64,000 nt of DNA from Eutypa lata. Taxonomy: Eukaryota > Ascomycota > Sordariomycetes > Xylariales > Diatrypaceae. The position numbers and the translations under genes are program-made. Positions 11,836 through 24,165 of this stretch are shown here, one piece after another; position 1 is the first letter of the stretch, and each line of letters opens with the position of its first letter. The DNA is taken from NCBI GenBank assembly GCA_022661535.1, contig JAKULF010000005.1:3472001-3536000 (forward strand), read 5' to 3'. The notes under the pieces were generated by a model. That model was not told where the DNA came from. It saw only the letters and a program-made list of their open reading frames with translations, and searched no databases.

Positions 11836-13209
11836 GTACAATTCTGCACCACAACTCCCTGTAGTCAGCTCGGGATCTGCACTAGGGTGTTGTGGCTATA
11901 ATAGAGTAAATTATACCCTTACTACCTCTTCCCCCATTTCTAAATATTTGAGTCCATTAAGTATTTCGATTTCGCCCTTCCCTCTCTTGCGTTGTTTTAC
12001 GTTCTTAAGTATTCCCTAGTTAGATACTATCATATCAATACTTAATGATATTCAGAACTAGAAATTCGAAGATTGCGACGTGGTTAAGCAACAGAAGCTG
12101 AGGGACTGAGTGAGCAATCGTTCATAGGATGAATTATATATGGCAACCATTCTTTGATTTAATCAGCATCTATCTACGTAGAGGCATCTTAACCCCTGAA
12201 CCGTACACTGGAAATTATACGTAGCTAGTTTACATTGTGTGAAAATCGTACGAGGGGGCGGTAGTTACATATCGGTCAAATCTGCCTAAAAATATCTACC
12301 TAGACCAAATATACATAAAGAAAAATCCACGTGACAAAGCATCATGCTCGCTCATATTTGAAGTGGGTGGTACTAGATAGCCTGAACATAAAGTTGTTTT
12401 CAAGAAGGGTGTATCTAAATTACACAGTCCAGTTGAACATCTAGCTATTGTTCCACAGTGTACGGTAATTATGTGAAAGGCATGAGGATAGCATGCAGTG
12501 CTAATGAATGATCATGAATAGAGACATGTAGGCCTGGGGTACCGAGTTGGACTACTGTTACTGCTTATGGTCACTGAGGCTTTAGACTTACTTATCATAT
12601 CAACAGCATGTCATGACAATACATGCCTAAATTTTAGAAGTCAGAGAGTAGCTTGAGAAGAAATCCCCATCGTATATGTACCTAGCAAGCTCCTAAAGTG
12701 CGCAGGCCATAAATCACGAAACGACAATGCACAGGAGATTCTACGTGGTGCGGAGCTAGTTGTTACGGAAGACGCCGTCGAGAACTTGAACGACTTGACA
12801 AGAAGAAAATTCCGATGGAGGGTCATCCGTATACCTTCTCATTACGTGGATCAGTCCGTAAGCGGGGATGAACACCGAGTAATGTACTTGGGTTTGGGGA
12901 CGAGGAAGATTACATTTCCCCGGTGCTTTGATAAACATGACATCGCATGTTACCTTCACAGAATGCTAGGAAGCGATCCTAGTACTGGCACAGCGGCGCA
13001 ACTTCTATGGTATGACGCTTTGTAGCTAGAATTTATCGCAAATAGAGAGCTGGTCTAATGGGTGAAAGGAAGTATATGATACTAGTGTGGAATGAGTAGA
13101 TATATGAACATACTTAGTCCATAGCCAAGCATTGTGACAGTGAATTTGAATGAAAATCCAGGGGTGCTGGGGGAAGAGGTTGGCGGAAACGTATTCATAT
13201 ATTCCAGAT
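11836..13209. other. Intergenic region, no gene seen
   Basis: This 1.4-kb stretch lies 3' of the F-box gene. Open frames here (the longest about 80-90 codons) show no family motif. Composition is moderately AT-rich. Confidence 0.5.
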
Positions 13210-14244
13210 CTATCCAAACCAATCCTGCCCACTAACCTCTTTCAAGTTCACCACTTTGCCCTTCCACTCACTCGGTAGGTAGTTCTCGCGTAGCACAGAC
13301 TTGTGAGTGACCTTGCTGATAGGCCATTTCCCTTCACATCCCGTGTCACGTAAAACCACAACCGCGACGTCGCGCCCCAGATCGTCCAGGGCAATCTCTT
13401 CCTCTCCATACCGATGAGACCATTCAGTGATCTTCGGGTCGTGCTCCGGCTCCCTCCAGTACACGCCGAAGGCATGCTTAGGGGTTGCGACCTTCGGGTT
13501 CCCCATGAACTGGTAGACGAAGTCCAACAGGACGCCCATGCGCACGCCATCTGGCTCCGCGAAGCAAGCATTGTTGAAGTACTGCTCGGTTCTGCCCAGT
13601 CTTTCGATGTACCCGAGCTTAAGAGCCGCCGGCTGCTGCACCAGCATATGTCGCCACGAGGCGCCTTTGCGCACTGCAATATCTCGATTTAGTGATTACT
13701 TCTTCCATATTTATGGGGGATGTGGGAGTTGTTCAAGAGATCTTCCGAGTCTCTGCTCTCGGACATGGCCTCCCCCCCGTAACTTCAAGCACGGAATTTA
13801 ATCATTAATAAGGGCGGTAAATGACTCTAGAAATTACTTACAGAAGGCGTCGCGCATCTTCGCACCGCCCACATCCATGAACGAGAACGGGCGATCGGCC
13901 TCTTTGGTATTGAGCCCACGCAGTTTATTCACGTCCGCGTTCTCTTCCCTTACATTCTCCTTAAAGAAGGGCGGGAACAACTCGCGGAGGAGCGGGTTGA
14001 GCTCCTGATTCTCGTATAATTCGGCGTCGGTGGAGGCGGTGACGGGATCGAAGAAGAGCACACGTTGCAATGACGGCGTGCCTGTCATGACGTGCTGCCA
14101 TTGCTTGCACACGCGCTGCGAGAGGAGGAGGGTGCGCATGTCGAGCTGAGAGAGGATCTCTACGAGGAGCTCTGGCGTGGAGACTATTCTCCGACCTGCG
14201 GATGACATCGGAGCTTCTGTATCCTTAGAGTTGCGAAGTTTCAT
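13210..14244 (-). CDS. F-box domain protein
   Basis: Two exons, 14244-13842 and 13673-13210, with a 168-bp intron (GTAAGT...TTGCAG), give 288 aa. Residues about 18-65 form an F-box: STPELLVEILSQLDMRTLL then RVCKQWQHVM and LQRVLFF. The rest has no recognised repeats; it is a conserved fungal type with a Trp-rich middle (SWRHMLVQQPAA across the splice) and a WYR-like block near YWREPEHDP. F-box proteins dock to Skp1 in SCF ubiquitin ligases and choose substrates; the substrate here is unknown. The intron is longer than its neighbours', but both splice sites are standard and the joined sequence reads through smoothly. Confidence 0.82.
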
Positions 14245-15913
14245 AATCCTGCTAATAGACGGGGTTGTGTGTCTAAGTTGTAAGTATTAGGTTCACTGAC
14301 AAAACAGTTGGATACCAGAACTTATATATCGTTTAGTATTAATAAACCTTTGTAATATGCGTGCCTTCAGAATGAGTTTCGAGGTAACCTAGTTGACGTT
14401 TTTCCTCGAATTAGGCAGCTTTGTAGGCGTTCTACTACAGCTACACAGCCCGAGGCAGGGCTGTGGTCTATTGAGGCGCAGCGACCAATACTATCCTCGT
14501 GTCGACATGCAAATTGCTACTACCCTACGACATATTAATATAATTGGTTTCGCATTATTGGTATAATAAGGCACGAGTATTTCTACTTTGTAAAATGGCT
14601 GTAGGTATGTTTGCATCAATTATGTTGCTAGCTAGCCAGGGTAGTTATGAAAGTGTAAAAAATACCGACACATTAGAAGGATGGCAAGCAAACATCACCT
14701 GCTACTCATAGAGAATATACAAGCATTTCAGGTTTAATCAATTGCTCCGATAAAAAGGCCAGTTCCTTGGGCTTAAAAATGAGTTGGTTTCAGAAACTTA
14801 GGTCTGTTAGAAAACTAAGGAGGTACTAAATGACTTCGCAAGAGCATTATTAAGTGAATGCAGAATCACAACCTATTAAATACACTTAGAACACGATAAA
14901 CAACTATTTTAATTGACCTTCAATCATACTCACCCTTTAGAGTCATAAGGTAAACGTTTTGCTTTTTCTTGCAAGAGGCGGGTACTAAGTCAGGATCACC
15001 CCTAACTCCTACTCTCTTAGTTACGCCCGGCAATTTGTTAACCTAAGATCGGCCATATGAGCTCGCCTATATTATGTTCCTATTAACACATAAACCATGA
15101 TTTTATAAAAACTTTGTGTAAAGTTAGCTGTTCTGAACAAGTGGTTAAGGTTAAATGTAATATAATTTTATCATACATGCAGTGTAAGGAAAGGGGCAAA
15201 TGAGTCCTTACTGTCTGGGTTATGTACAATCCATTGAAACCCTGAAGTAGGTACGTGTTAATACCTGGCAAATAAGTGACAGACGAATTGAGAGCAACTG
15301 AACAAATAAACAAACTATAAATAGTCAATGACAAGCATGTTAAAATATGATGTGTTATTTACCTGATACGTGCTTGTTGAATTATAGCATTTAAATCCAT
15401 TCTTCTTAAGAGGGGATAGAGACTGATGTAATATAAACAGCCGTAACTCACCATAAACATCGATGATAACAAACCCCTTATGCCGTCAACAAACATTAAG
15501 CCTTCCATGATAGATAATTCAAGCCCCCTTTTCCAAATGAAGTAAGACACTTGGTATCACTGAATTCCTCATAACGTCATAGTTAGGTACCATAAGTATG
15601 CTTGTTTAGGTGCGCCATGTTAGATTTTAAGCAATAATTGCCCATTATCTATAGGGAAGCCTGTTGCTGGACGCAAGCTGTTTGGATCAAGTAGTTGTCG
15701 TTTGACTACCTAGGTATTTAAGGGGGTATTTAAACCTAATTTCCTCTCTCCATTGCACCTTCCTCCACCACTCTTCCCATCATTACCCTTAACATTCCAT
15801 CCTCCATCCTTCCTTGCTAGCTTACTTTGCGCAGCATAGCAACACATACCACGTCAACAACGCTCAGTTTAATTTCTTACAGTTATTACTCAAGGTCATA
15901 TTAACAACTTTCA
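14245..15913. other. Intergenic region with CT-rich core promoter at its right end
   Basis: This 1.7-kb spacer sits between the divergent starts of the F-box gene and the RNA-ligase-like gene. It is AT-rich and shows no gene. Small open frames on the minus strand at 15083-15550 lack motifs. Confidence 0.5.
15742..15825 (+). promoter_or_regulatory. CT-rich promoter tract upstream of the RNA-ligase-like gene
   Basis: A pyrimidine-rich run (repeated TCCTCC, CTTCC and CCATCC units) ends about 90 bp before the ATG at 15914. Such CT boxes usually lie near the transcription start of filamentous-fungal genes. This supports the idea that the downstream gene is expressed, despite its unusual sequence. 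Confidence 0.45.
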
Positions 15914-17032
15914 ATGGCTATTGACATAAGCCCAACTAAGGCAAACCGAGTGCTTGCTCATTTAGGTACCATTGACAAGTTGGAATCTGTGGCAGGCGAT
16001 GCCACCACTAGTATTGCTACGGTGGTTGGTATGCCATGTGCTGTCCTAACGAAGCCCGCTAAATTAACAGCACTCGTCCTGTTCATCGCGCCTGATACAT
16101 TCGTGCCACGTTCTCCCGAACATCCATTTCTCTTCGACAAGGAAGTCAATCGTTATCATCTACAGGAGACAAAAAGGGCCGTAGAGGAGTTCCCTGGCAA
16201 TAGCTTTCCTGGGGACGGGCTTATAATTAAGCCTGTACTTGTTTCAGGGCGCCTTTCCGCTGGACTTGCTCTCCCCATCAACTCGCACCCTTCTGTATTT
16301 ATGTGGATGCATAACAAGCTCGGGCGTATACTTGGCTTGAACTACGTCAAAACTCAAGTGGCATCATACGAGATCACATCGATTCTGAAGTTGGAGGCAT
16401 TCAGACCATCCGAAATTTATGAATGGGGCCGCCCGGATTTTATCGCGGACCCTACCATCGCAAATCTCGAAGCCACGATGCACACAATTAACCCTGAACA
16501 CAACCAACAAGAGTACATTGTTACCATCCCCCCTTGTCCTTATACAGATCACATGGTTGTGTACTTTCTGCGTCACGACTCCGACATGGCCAAGTGCATC
16601 AGCCACCGCCAGGATGCCTACAAGACGGTCGAAGGCGTTGGCCGCGTGGGCATATGTGACAAGAAGTTTGACTATAGAGAGTCATTCTCCAACAAGCTCT
16701 GGGCAGTAGCTGCGAAATTCGAACTACCCGCCAAGCTCGCCTCACTGAGGGAAAACATCGCCGTCGAAGGTTTCTACTGTACCGATACTTCCACTATAGG
16801 TCGTAACTTCATTGTATCTGGGATCTGGGATCTCAATACACATACTCGTTGGGACTGGGAAACTACTCGACAAAAAGCGGCTGAGTGGTGTTTACCGCAT
16901 GTCACTTTTAAAGGCAAGACAACTCAATTAAAAATCACGGTCGGCAGTGCAAAGGAGGAATTTCGGAAGGATTTGGACACCCCATTGGTATTTATAAGCT
17001 CGGATGGGAAGAACATTTTCTCGCAGGAATAA
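15914..17032 (+). CDS. DRB0094-type RNA ligase homologue, probably catalytically inactive
   Basis: A single intronless frame of 372 aa. Residues about 15-125 match the N-terminal OB-like part of the Deinococcus DRB0094 ligase family: ALVLFIAPDTFVP, HPFLF, and LVSGRLSAGLALPI (family LRGQxSQGLxLPL). Residues about 200-330 match the nucleotidyltransferase part: EYIVT (200-204), VGICDKKFDYRE (motif III region), a block at LWAVAAKFELPAKL, and AVEGFYC (motif IIIa region). Where the active-site Lys motif KxDG should follow EYIVT, the sequence is IPPCPYTD. Near the end, TPLVFISSDG occupies the place of motif IV EGxVFRxxDG, and the protein stops soon after, with no motif V lysine. The frame is otherwise clean, so this looks like a maintained pseudoenzyme or a very recent loss. 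Identification is by motif recall; alignment is needed. Confidence 0.62.
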   Translation: MAIDISPTKANRVLAHLGTIDKLESVAGDATTSIATVVGMPCAVLTKPAKLTALVLFIAPDTFVPRSPEHPFLFDKEVNRYHLQETKRAVEEFPGNSFPGDGLIIKPVLVSGRLSAGLALPINSHPSVFMWMHNKLGRILGLNYVKTQVASYEITSILKLEAFRPSEIYEWGRPDFIADPTIANLEATMHTINPEHNQQEYIVTIPPCPYTDHMVVYFLRHDSDMAKCISHRQDAYKTVEGVGRVGICDKKFDYRESFSNKLWAVAAKFELPAKLASLRENIAVEGFYCTDTSTIGRNFIVSGIWDLNTHTRWDWETTRQKAAEWCLPHVTFKGKTTQLKITVGSAKEEFRKDLDTPLVFISSDGKNIFSQE

Positions 17033-20000
17033 TGAGTAAGTTCTCAGCCGGGTTTTCTCTGTTGATCCTGTACTTTCCACATATTATTTTGCACAACACA
17101 AGTTGTCCTATTTACGTAGAGTGATATTTGTCATTGGTGGATACGATACAACTTCACCAGAGAGAGTTTAGCTAACTTATACTTGGATTTGCAGATGAAT
17201 ATTGTGTCCGAGGCGGATAATCCTATGGAAGTGCTATACAAGCAAGACTTAAGGAGTGCGTATCAATACAAGTAACTCGAGAAAGGGGAACTGTTCAAAA
17301 TGTCGATAACGGAGTCGAGGCTAATCACAATAATAGAGTTCGACTAATAAAGATCAATAGATCCTGAATAGACATAGATTTCGTGGAAACACTCCATCAA
17401 TATCTATTTTCTTACCATCATCATCAATATACTGTTGTTTCTGTAGATTATCATCATCCATAACTCTACTACTACCCACTCAAAAGCTAATAATGAAGCA
17501 ATCCTTTACAATGTTACTGAGACATACTTTTGTGGGTAGATTACAAGGTCAACTATTTGCTTCTCAACTTCAATTTATGCTGTTCTGCCTTTCAGGTTTT
17601 ATAACAAATTCATTTTTTTTTCTTTTTGTGAGCTTTTTGTTTTCCTGTTTTGAAAAGATATAAATAAATAAAAACCATAAAAGAAGAAAAGTATTAAAAA
17701 GCAAAATTAGAGGGGAAAGGAAAAATTTCAAAAATGAAAAATGGGAGGGAACCCAGAAAACACATACACCAAAAAAACGGGGGAAGGAGGGGAGGGGGGT
17801 TACTGCATCATGATAATTGCAAGATACCCTAAACGGATGGTTACCAATATTTGGACTCACGCCAGTTATAGAAACCCGGACAACAGAAGCGCCAAATCCG
17901 CATAACGGCAGAGACCAGATCTATACTACAAGTGGCACGAGGACAACCAATTGAGGCGTATGACACTTGGCATAGCAAGCCCATCATAGATCCTAGCTGG
18001 TACGACTATTCTGCTATGGACGCTCGTCTCCGCGATAACTGCTCTGGGACACGGCTATTCTAAAGTGAATGGACTCCCTTGGTATGCTATGCGACAGATC
18101 TTGGGTCGGTTCTAATATCTACTTGAAGGATACTACGATAGTACTTAGAGCCAAAGGAAATGTATGTGGCTAGCAATATGTTGCATCCGGTGGCTCGTGA
18201 ACAATGTCACAACCCCTTTCAAGCTCATTCTCTACTTAGTTGCGCATTTACTACGAAAGAATCCGTGGCTTACAACCGATATGGTCTTCATTTGAGAACT
18301 TGATGCTGATTAAGGCCCATGCATCTAACAGCCCTGCCATATAGCTTCAACGGTGATCCGAGCACAAGCGGCTGTAATGGTAGTGAGGTCATCTCAAGAG
18401 AGTGCTGATGCAGTGCTTGTTGCTCAACTTACGGTTTTCGTAGAGGTCTGGATCTTCATCTGGGGAGTATTGGCGATAAAGAGAAATATCTATGGGGTTC
18501 AGGCAAACAACATTTCACTGGATAACTTCCTCGAATTTATCAGGGGCATATCCAGGGGGTTTAGATATGGCGATTATAACCCCCCGCCTGGGATTGGTTT
18601 CGGAGTGAAGATTGACATTCAGTTGAGTTAGTTATATGGATATAGAAATAAGAAAGGTGATTAATGACTGAAACAACGGTGGGTTAATGGGCTTAATATG
18701 TCGAACCCCATGTTAGCTAATGGATTTTAGTAGATCCTTGATACCATGTTAAAAAAAACATAGCTAGTGACACTCCAAGACGCCATTGTGGTGGATGATG
18801 TTGCCGATGTTTGTAGGATAGTAGTTCATGAAGACCACAACACCGGCTGTCCAGTTTAATACAACTCAAGGCTCTAATTGGTTAAAGATAATGGAATAAA
18901 TGATGTTACACATTCCATGGCCAATAGGTCAATCTCCGGGAATATCTACCATCATGATGCTATATGACAAAAGACATGTACCGACAACACCGCCCATAGG
19001 ACGAACTTACCATGAGTTTTAATATCTATAGATAGGGGCACCCACTGCAGCATCAAGCCCCATAGTACGATGTAGAAAGAAACAACGTTTGTTTCAATCT
19101 AGTTACCTCCAATTCCCATTTATGAATGTTCACTACGAAGTAACTGTTCTGGGCGCTTGCTGCAAACACTCATTCCTTCAAACTTGCCTCGGCAATTCCA
19201 TCAGGGCCTTAGTCTAAAGGATGCCAAATCTACACGACTTCAAAGCGTACAATTTCAAAACGGTTGCGCTCCTATGGTTCGGCTCGGTCTACGCGAGCCT
19301 TCGTTCATTATCTGAGATTTTGATTCGCATTCCGTATGACTTTGTACTTTAGAGATTAATTTGTGTGCTAAACAAACACTGCTGTTTGCTTTGGCGATAC
19401 TTTGGTATTAGTTTTTGTCAATAATTTTGTTGCAATGCACTGTCAATGCCGGCACACGCATTCTCGGTTTCTGACAATGAATGGAAGCGCCCTGGAACCC
19501 AAGCAAATATGATTCATCCTAACCGAAGACGGAATTTTGCTACAAAATACATATAGTTATTCCTGACTCAATAACTTCGTTCTTTGAATGTTAGCTGGCT
19601 ATAACAAGAAATTCTGAGGCAAACCATACCCAAGCCATCTTCGCGAGTCTCTTCTAGAACTTAGATAAGGAAAAGAACCACAGTGAATTCTTCAGTGATA
19701 TATTAATTTGAGTTTATTGCAGGGTTATCTAGCAAATTTTAGTATGTGAGTCTTTACAGCTCAAGGTAAAGAGGTGACCAAACACAAGGTCGGCAAGTTG
19801 GGGTATAGTCATGCCAATGCTTTCCCCCATGGAGATCCCTGTGTACAGAAAGTGATAGACTGGAAAAAGCATTCTCAATTTCAACAAAATATTATTAGAC
19901 TGCCATGGAGTATGACACCTGCGACTGTTGAGACGTAGGTATATCTGGAATGCTACCCCACAGGCCACCAGAATGTACAGAGAATCAATCCATGCCCCCC

Positions 20001-20471
20001 TCATTTTTGATCATGACCAATAGTATGTAGCCGGTTACTATGACTCGCTGGTCGCTTATGATTTCAAGAGGCAATCTAAATGCTGGGGGACACGGCACTT
20101 TTAAAGGCCAATGGTGAAAGTACATATCATTGGTATGATTTGGGAAGGACATTTGCCGAGATCTAGCCAATCCACCATGCCTAAATATAGCACAGGGTCG
20201 CTATATATTGATGAGATAATCATATCGCCGGATAATAATACATGTGAGCTGATTGGCAGTCCACCGAATCCATCTGATTTCCTGATCATTAGCTAATATT
20301 CGTGTTCCGCGTTCCGATCTAGAGGAAACGAAGGTTTCTTGCGTATAGGAGACTTTTACAAAAGTCTTAAAATGGGTCGAGTGGCTCCATAGATCCGGGA
20401 CTGTCCTTCGCCGCTCCACATCTTCAAATCTTCAGATTCACTGTTAGTTGCGAATAGGCCTGCCGCCCAAG
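17033..20471. other. Long gene-poor region with possible gene relic
   Basis: This 3.4-kb region has no confident gene. A 60-codon plus-strand frame at 17884-18066 (containing AYDTWHSKPIIDPSWYDYSA) and one at 18377-18631 (NFLEFIRGISRGFRYGDYNP) read like protein but lack a start, shared frame or recognised family, so they may be remains of one decayed gene. Near 17600-17780 the DNA is A/T and G homopolymer-rich. The right end contains the DUF1996 promoter. Confidence 0.35.
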
Positions 20472-21758
20472 ATGAAGGTGATTTCAGGAATCATCGCGCT
20501 TACTGCGCTTGTCCAAGCCGGTCTTCGCTTTCCATGCTCGACCTTGACGGTTCAACGCCTTGATCCCGCCGGCGAACCTGGCTTGAACCCCTCCTCCCAC
20601 GTCCATCACATCGTCGGTGGGAATGCCTTCAATGTTACTATGACCGGCGATGTTGGCGCTAGAGCTTCCTGCACTACGTGCCAGATGGCGGAAGACTTTT
20701 CCAATTATTGGACTGCGCACTTGTATTTCAAACACCCTACCAACGGCTCCTATCATCGTGTGCCCCCGATTCCGGTTCAACCCTTGCTAGGGGGATCGAA
20801 TGGCGCTCAAGGCGGACTTACTGTCTACTATACTCAGTTTGATCTGAGTCGGGATAACCTTCAGCAGCAGCCTGTCAAGGCCTTCCCACCCGTAACGTTA
20901 TCCAATGCCATATCTGTTATCTAAATTACTGAAACTTTCAGGGTTTTCGCATGATTGTGGGCAGTCCAACGTCCACTTCACTTAACCACCTCGGCCTCAG
21001 CTACCAATGCATGACCGGAGGCAGCAGAGGTACCATACAATCTGACATGCCTAGCCAACCATGCTCAGGTGGTATCTTCACTACCCACCACTTTCCTCCG
21101 TGAGTAGCCTACTTGGTCTGAACTATATAATTGTACTAACTAGCCCTAGGTGCTGGGATGGCAAGAACCTTGACAGTCCCGACCATCAATCGCATATGTA
21201 CAACACTGTCAACACGGATTACTTTAACAACGCCCCAGCATGCCCGTCTTCCCACCCTGTTCGCGTACCACAAGTGACCTTCGAAACCACCTGGTACGTA
21301 TATTCGGGGGTGCTATCTTGGGGAGCTCTGCTCTGCTCCAAGAGCTCTACTTACCTTTAAGACACACTCATAACCCAGTCCTTTCCCATAACGAATAATT
21401 ACTAACATTCGATATTCGTTAGGGACACCGCCAAGTTTAACAGCATGTGGCCTGCAGGTACTCCTAACCCGTTTGTTTGGAGCTTTGAAGGCAATGGGTA
21501 CGGAACCCACGCCGATTACATGTTCGGCTGGAAAGACGATTCCCTTCAGCGAGCGATGGACAAGCCCGAGTGTTTCTACGACGGTTGTGGTTCTATCACT
21601 AAGCAAGCTATGTCCGTTGCCAACCAGTGCACGGTTGAGGACATGGTTGGGGAGGAGACCGACGGATGTAAGGTTTCCAGAACCCTTGGTCTTCGCGATA
21701 TAAATGCTAATCTACAATAGGGCTCTCGGAGCTACCGGGTATGGGTATGGCGATGTAA
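20472..21758 (+). CDS. DUF1996 secreted protein
   Basis: Five exons, 20472-20891, 20942-21099, 21150-21293, 21423-21667 and 21721-21758, give 334 aa. The ATG at 20472 starts a clean signal peptide (MKVISGIIALTALVQAGLRF). The mature part follows the DUF1996 pattern: LNPSSHVHHIVGGNAFN, CTTCQMAEDFSNYWTAHLYF, GGLTVYYTQFDLSRDN, then CWDGKNLDSPDHQSHM and ADYMFGW. It contains many conserved His, Cys and Asp residues and is thought to be exported; no activity is firmly established for the family. The last exon is 38 nt and ends in DGWLSELPG, a family-like tail; no WSC domain follows. Three introns are exactly 50 bp. It is convergent with the P450 gene, 314 bp away. Confidence 0.85.
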
Positions 21759-22072
21759 TGGTGCTAGGTTGCAGAAGGCTGGTATTTTTGTGATGCGCAG
21801 GGAAATAATTTCTTATTACTCAATGTGAAAGCTTCTTCGCTTGTTTTTTCTGGGTTTCAGTTACGTATTAATCCGATTAATGTCCTGATATGTTCAATCT
21901 CTGAAGTCCTCTGTGAATCAATCTTCAAAGCATGAGTTTCAGTAAATGTACTGATTTAACTTCTCACTTCATTCACCTTGCTCATTTCAGCAACCCCACC
22001 ATGATATATTTGATAAATAGTTGTGCCATTTCACCTCACCAATCATTTACGGTCACCCGTCTATCTTCAAGC
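21759..22072. other. Short spacer between convergent DUF1996 and P450 genes
   Basis: These 314 bp contain both 3' ends. They are T-rich near 21840-21860, consistent with polyadenylation signals. No gene is present. Confidence 0.6.
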
Positions 22073-23707
22073 CTATGCGGTAACCCACATTTGCTCGGAC
22101 TTCGGGCTGATAAGAAATTGATTCACCATATCCATGGATGCCGGTGTTGTCTGAGGAGCCAAGCGGGAGCCTTTGAGTTCTCGGAAATAACATGCAGCAG
22201 CATGGCACAACTCCATTCGGGCCAGATGGACGCCTAAGCACGTTCGAGTTCCACCACCAAATGGGTAAAAGGCCTTGCCTGGTGGCTGAAATTCTCCTTC
22301 CAACGTGAGAAATCTTTCTGGCATGAATCTGGATTATCAATGTTAGGGACTGCGTCATAAGTGAGCTCAGGCACATAGATACTCACCTCTCTGGCTGACT
22401 GTAAATGTTCGAGTCACGATGGAGACTGTATGCTTGCGTGCTAACAGTAATGCCTCCTGGAATATAGTAACCAGCCAATGTCGCACCGCCTTTCGGCACG
22501 GTTCGGGGTAAACTTCCAGGTGCGGCACCATATAATCTCAACGTTTCTTCAATAACAGCCGACATATATGGCAGGTTCTTCAAGTCTTCATATGTGTAAT
22601 TGTCCGGCAGGTCCTCCACCTCAGCTTCCAACTTGGTCTGTATAGCGCGATTAGACAGGACTGCCCATACGAGGTAAGTCAGTGTCACAGCAGTCGTGCC
22701 AGAGCCAGCAACAATGAACCCTCCAGCTTCGAACGCAACTTGTTGGTCAGACAGTGTGGCATCTTCCTTTTCATTTTCAGCAACCAGCTTGGAGAACATG
22801 TTGGCTCCTTTGAGACCCGAATAGCGGACTTGATGCATTGTCGTTTCGGCAATCCTCTGTACCTCATCATCGGCTCCGACGAAGTCTTGGATGGCACGGA
22901 CGGGAACATACGGCAGGATCGCAGCCAGCAACGGTACTTCGGATCTGAACCCTCCAAACTTAGTGGCATCCTCGATTTTCTTCATTGCGGTTGCTTTCTG
23001 GTGGTGGCTTGTTAGTCTATCGCAGCCGGAAGTTTTAGAAGGGAGTAATGCCTGACCTCTTCTTTATCCAGCATTCCGAATGGCTCTCCGAATGCAAGGT
23101 GAGAAATTACATCTGCAGTCATGAATGTCCACCACTTGAAAACATCCACTTGGCCGTTCCTAGATAACTCAGCTTTCATTTTGTCAACTGTCGTTACGAC
23201 CTTGTCCACGACAACAGAATGCCAGTTTTGCATTAACGCTGAATTGCTGAACAGAGGGGCGAAAAGCTTTCGCCTTTGGGCATGCTCGTGGGGATCGGTC
23301 ATTGAGAATACATCCGGGGATTCTCCTACTCGGAATGACATATACCACGGACTTTTGAGAAAGCCGCTTCCGATGCGATGGATCTCGTGAAAGGATGCGG
23401 CGTCGGCGAGGTCAATTTCATCTGGTGAGAGGCGAACAATTGGCCCATAGATTCTGTGCAATTCGTGGACATAATGCATTCGTCTGCCGGAGATAACATG
23501 TTTCTTCAGCCAAAGGTGTGTGAACTTTGCGTACCACGGTCCTGGAATGCCGCGAAGGGGTGTGAGATAAGCTCGCCGCAGTGCCTGAAACGACTGTTAG
23601 CTACAACCCTCTACCAACTAGTTTCAGGCACAAGCATTGACTTGGAGGAGCAAGATCACTGCCACCAACACGCAGAACGCGTTGAAAGCAATCCCGTAAT
23701 GCAGCAT
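22073..23707 (-). CDS. Cytochrome P450 monooxygenase
   Basis: Four exons, 23707-23642, 23584-23057, 22997-22387 and 22328-22073, give 486 aa. The short first exon encodes a membrane anchor (LVAVILLLQ) and the second the hinge GIPGPWYAKF. All key P450 elements are present: I-helix AGSGTT, ExxR motif EETLR, PERF (QPERFMPERF) and haem loop FGGGTRTCLG with Cys432. It would bind haem at the endoplasmic reticulum and oxidise a small molecule with electrons from P450 reductase. Style and length suggest a secondary-metabolism or detoxification clan; the substrate is unknown. The first intron uses a weak donor (GTCAAT), but it has a GCTAAC branch site and no other choice keeps the frame. Nearby flavoenzymes suggest a shared pathway. 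Confidence 0.87.
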
Positions 23708-24165
23708 ATCTTCTTCCAAGATTTTCTACGACCAGGCTCTCTGGGGAATATAGGTAATGGAAAGGTATAGATAGGTGCCCAAAGAAAAGGACACGCTGAG
23801 AGACTTGGAATGTTCGGTGTCAAGGCATGCTCTTGAACGATACATTGTATATGAAGTCACGTTCCGAGCAATCCGGGGCTTCTGCAGATTGTTATGCAGC
23901 GTGGGGCCAAAAATACTCTACTCCACAATCCGGTCGGGACGCTCGTGTCGGCTTGTGTATCGGAATTACTAGGATTCCCGCAATATATATTAAGCAATGA
24001 CGGGTAGGTAATTAACCTCCACATACCGACTACAGCTAAATTCATAGCCTATTCTAGACCCATTCCATTGTAGCTCGCCTTCTGATTGGTTATTTTCCCA
24101 CCCTGCAAGGTTTCCCGACCTGTTGCGCATTCGCATGCATCTCATCTCATTCATTTTCTTCCCAA
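23708..24165. other. P450 promoter region
   Basis: This 458-bp region upstream of the P450 borders the truncated 3' end of the broken flavoenzyme. No gene is seen. The missing C-terminal half of the flavoenzyme is not recognisable here. Confidence 0.5.

Noticed and set aside
19729..20170. Minus-strand frames with a membrane-like stretch
   Set aside because: No family motif and no plausible splice joining them; lies in the DUF1996 promoter region.
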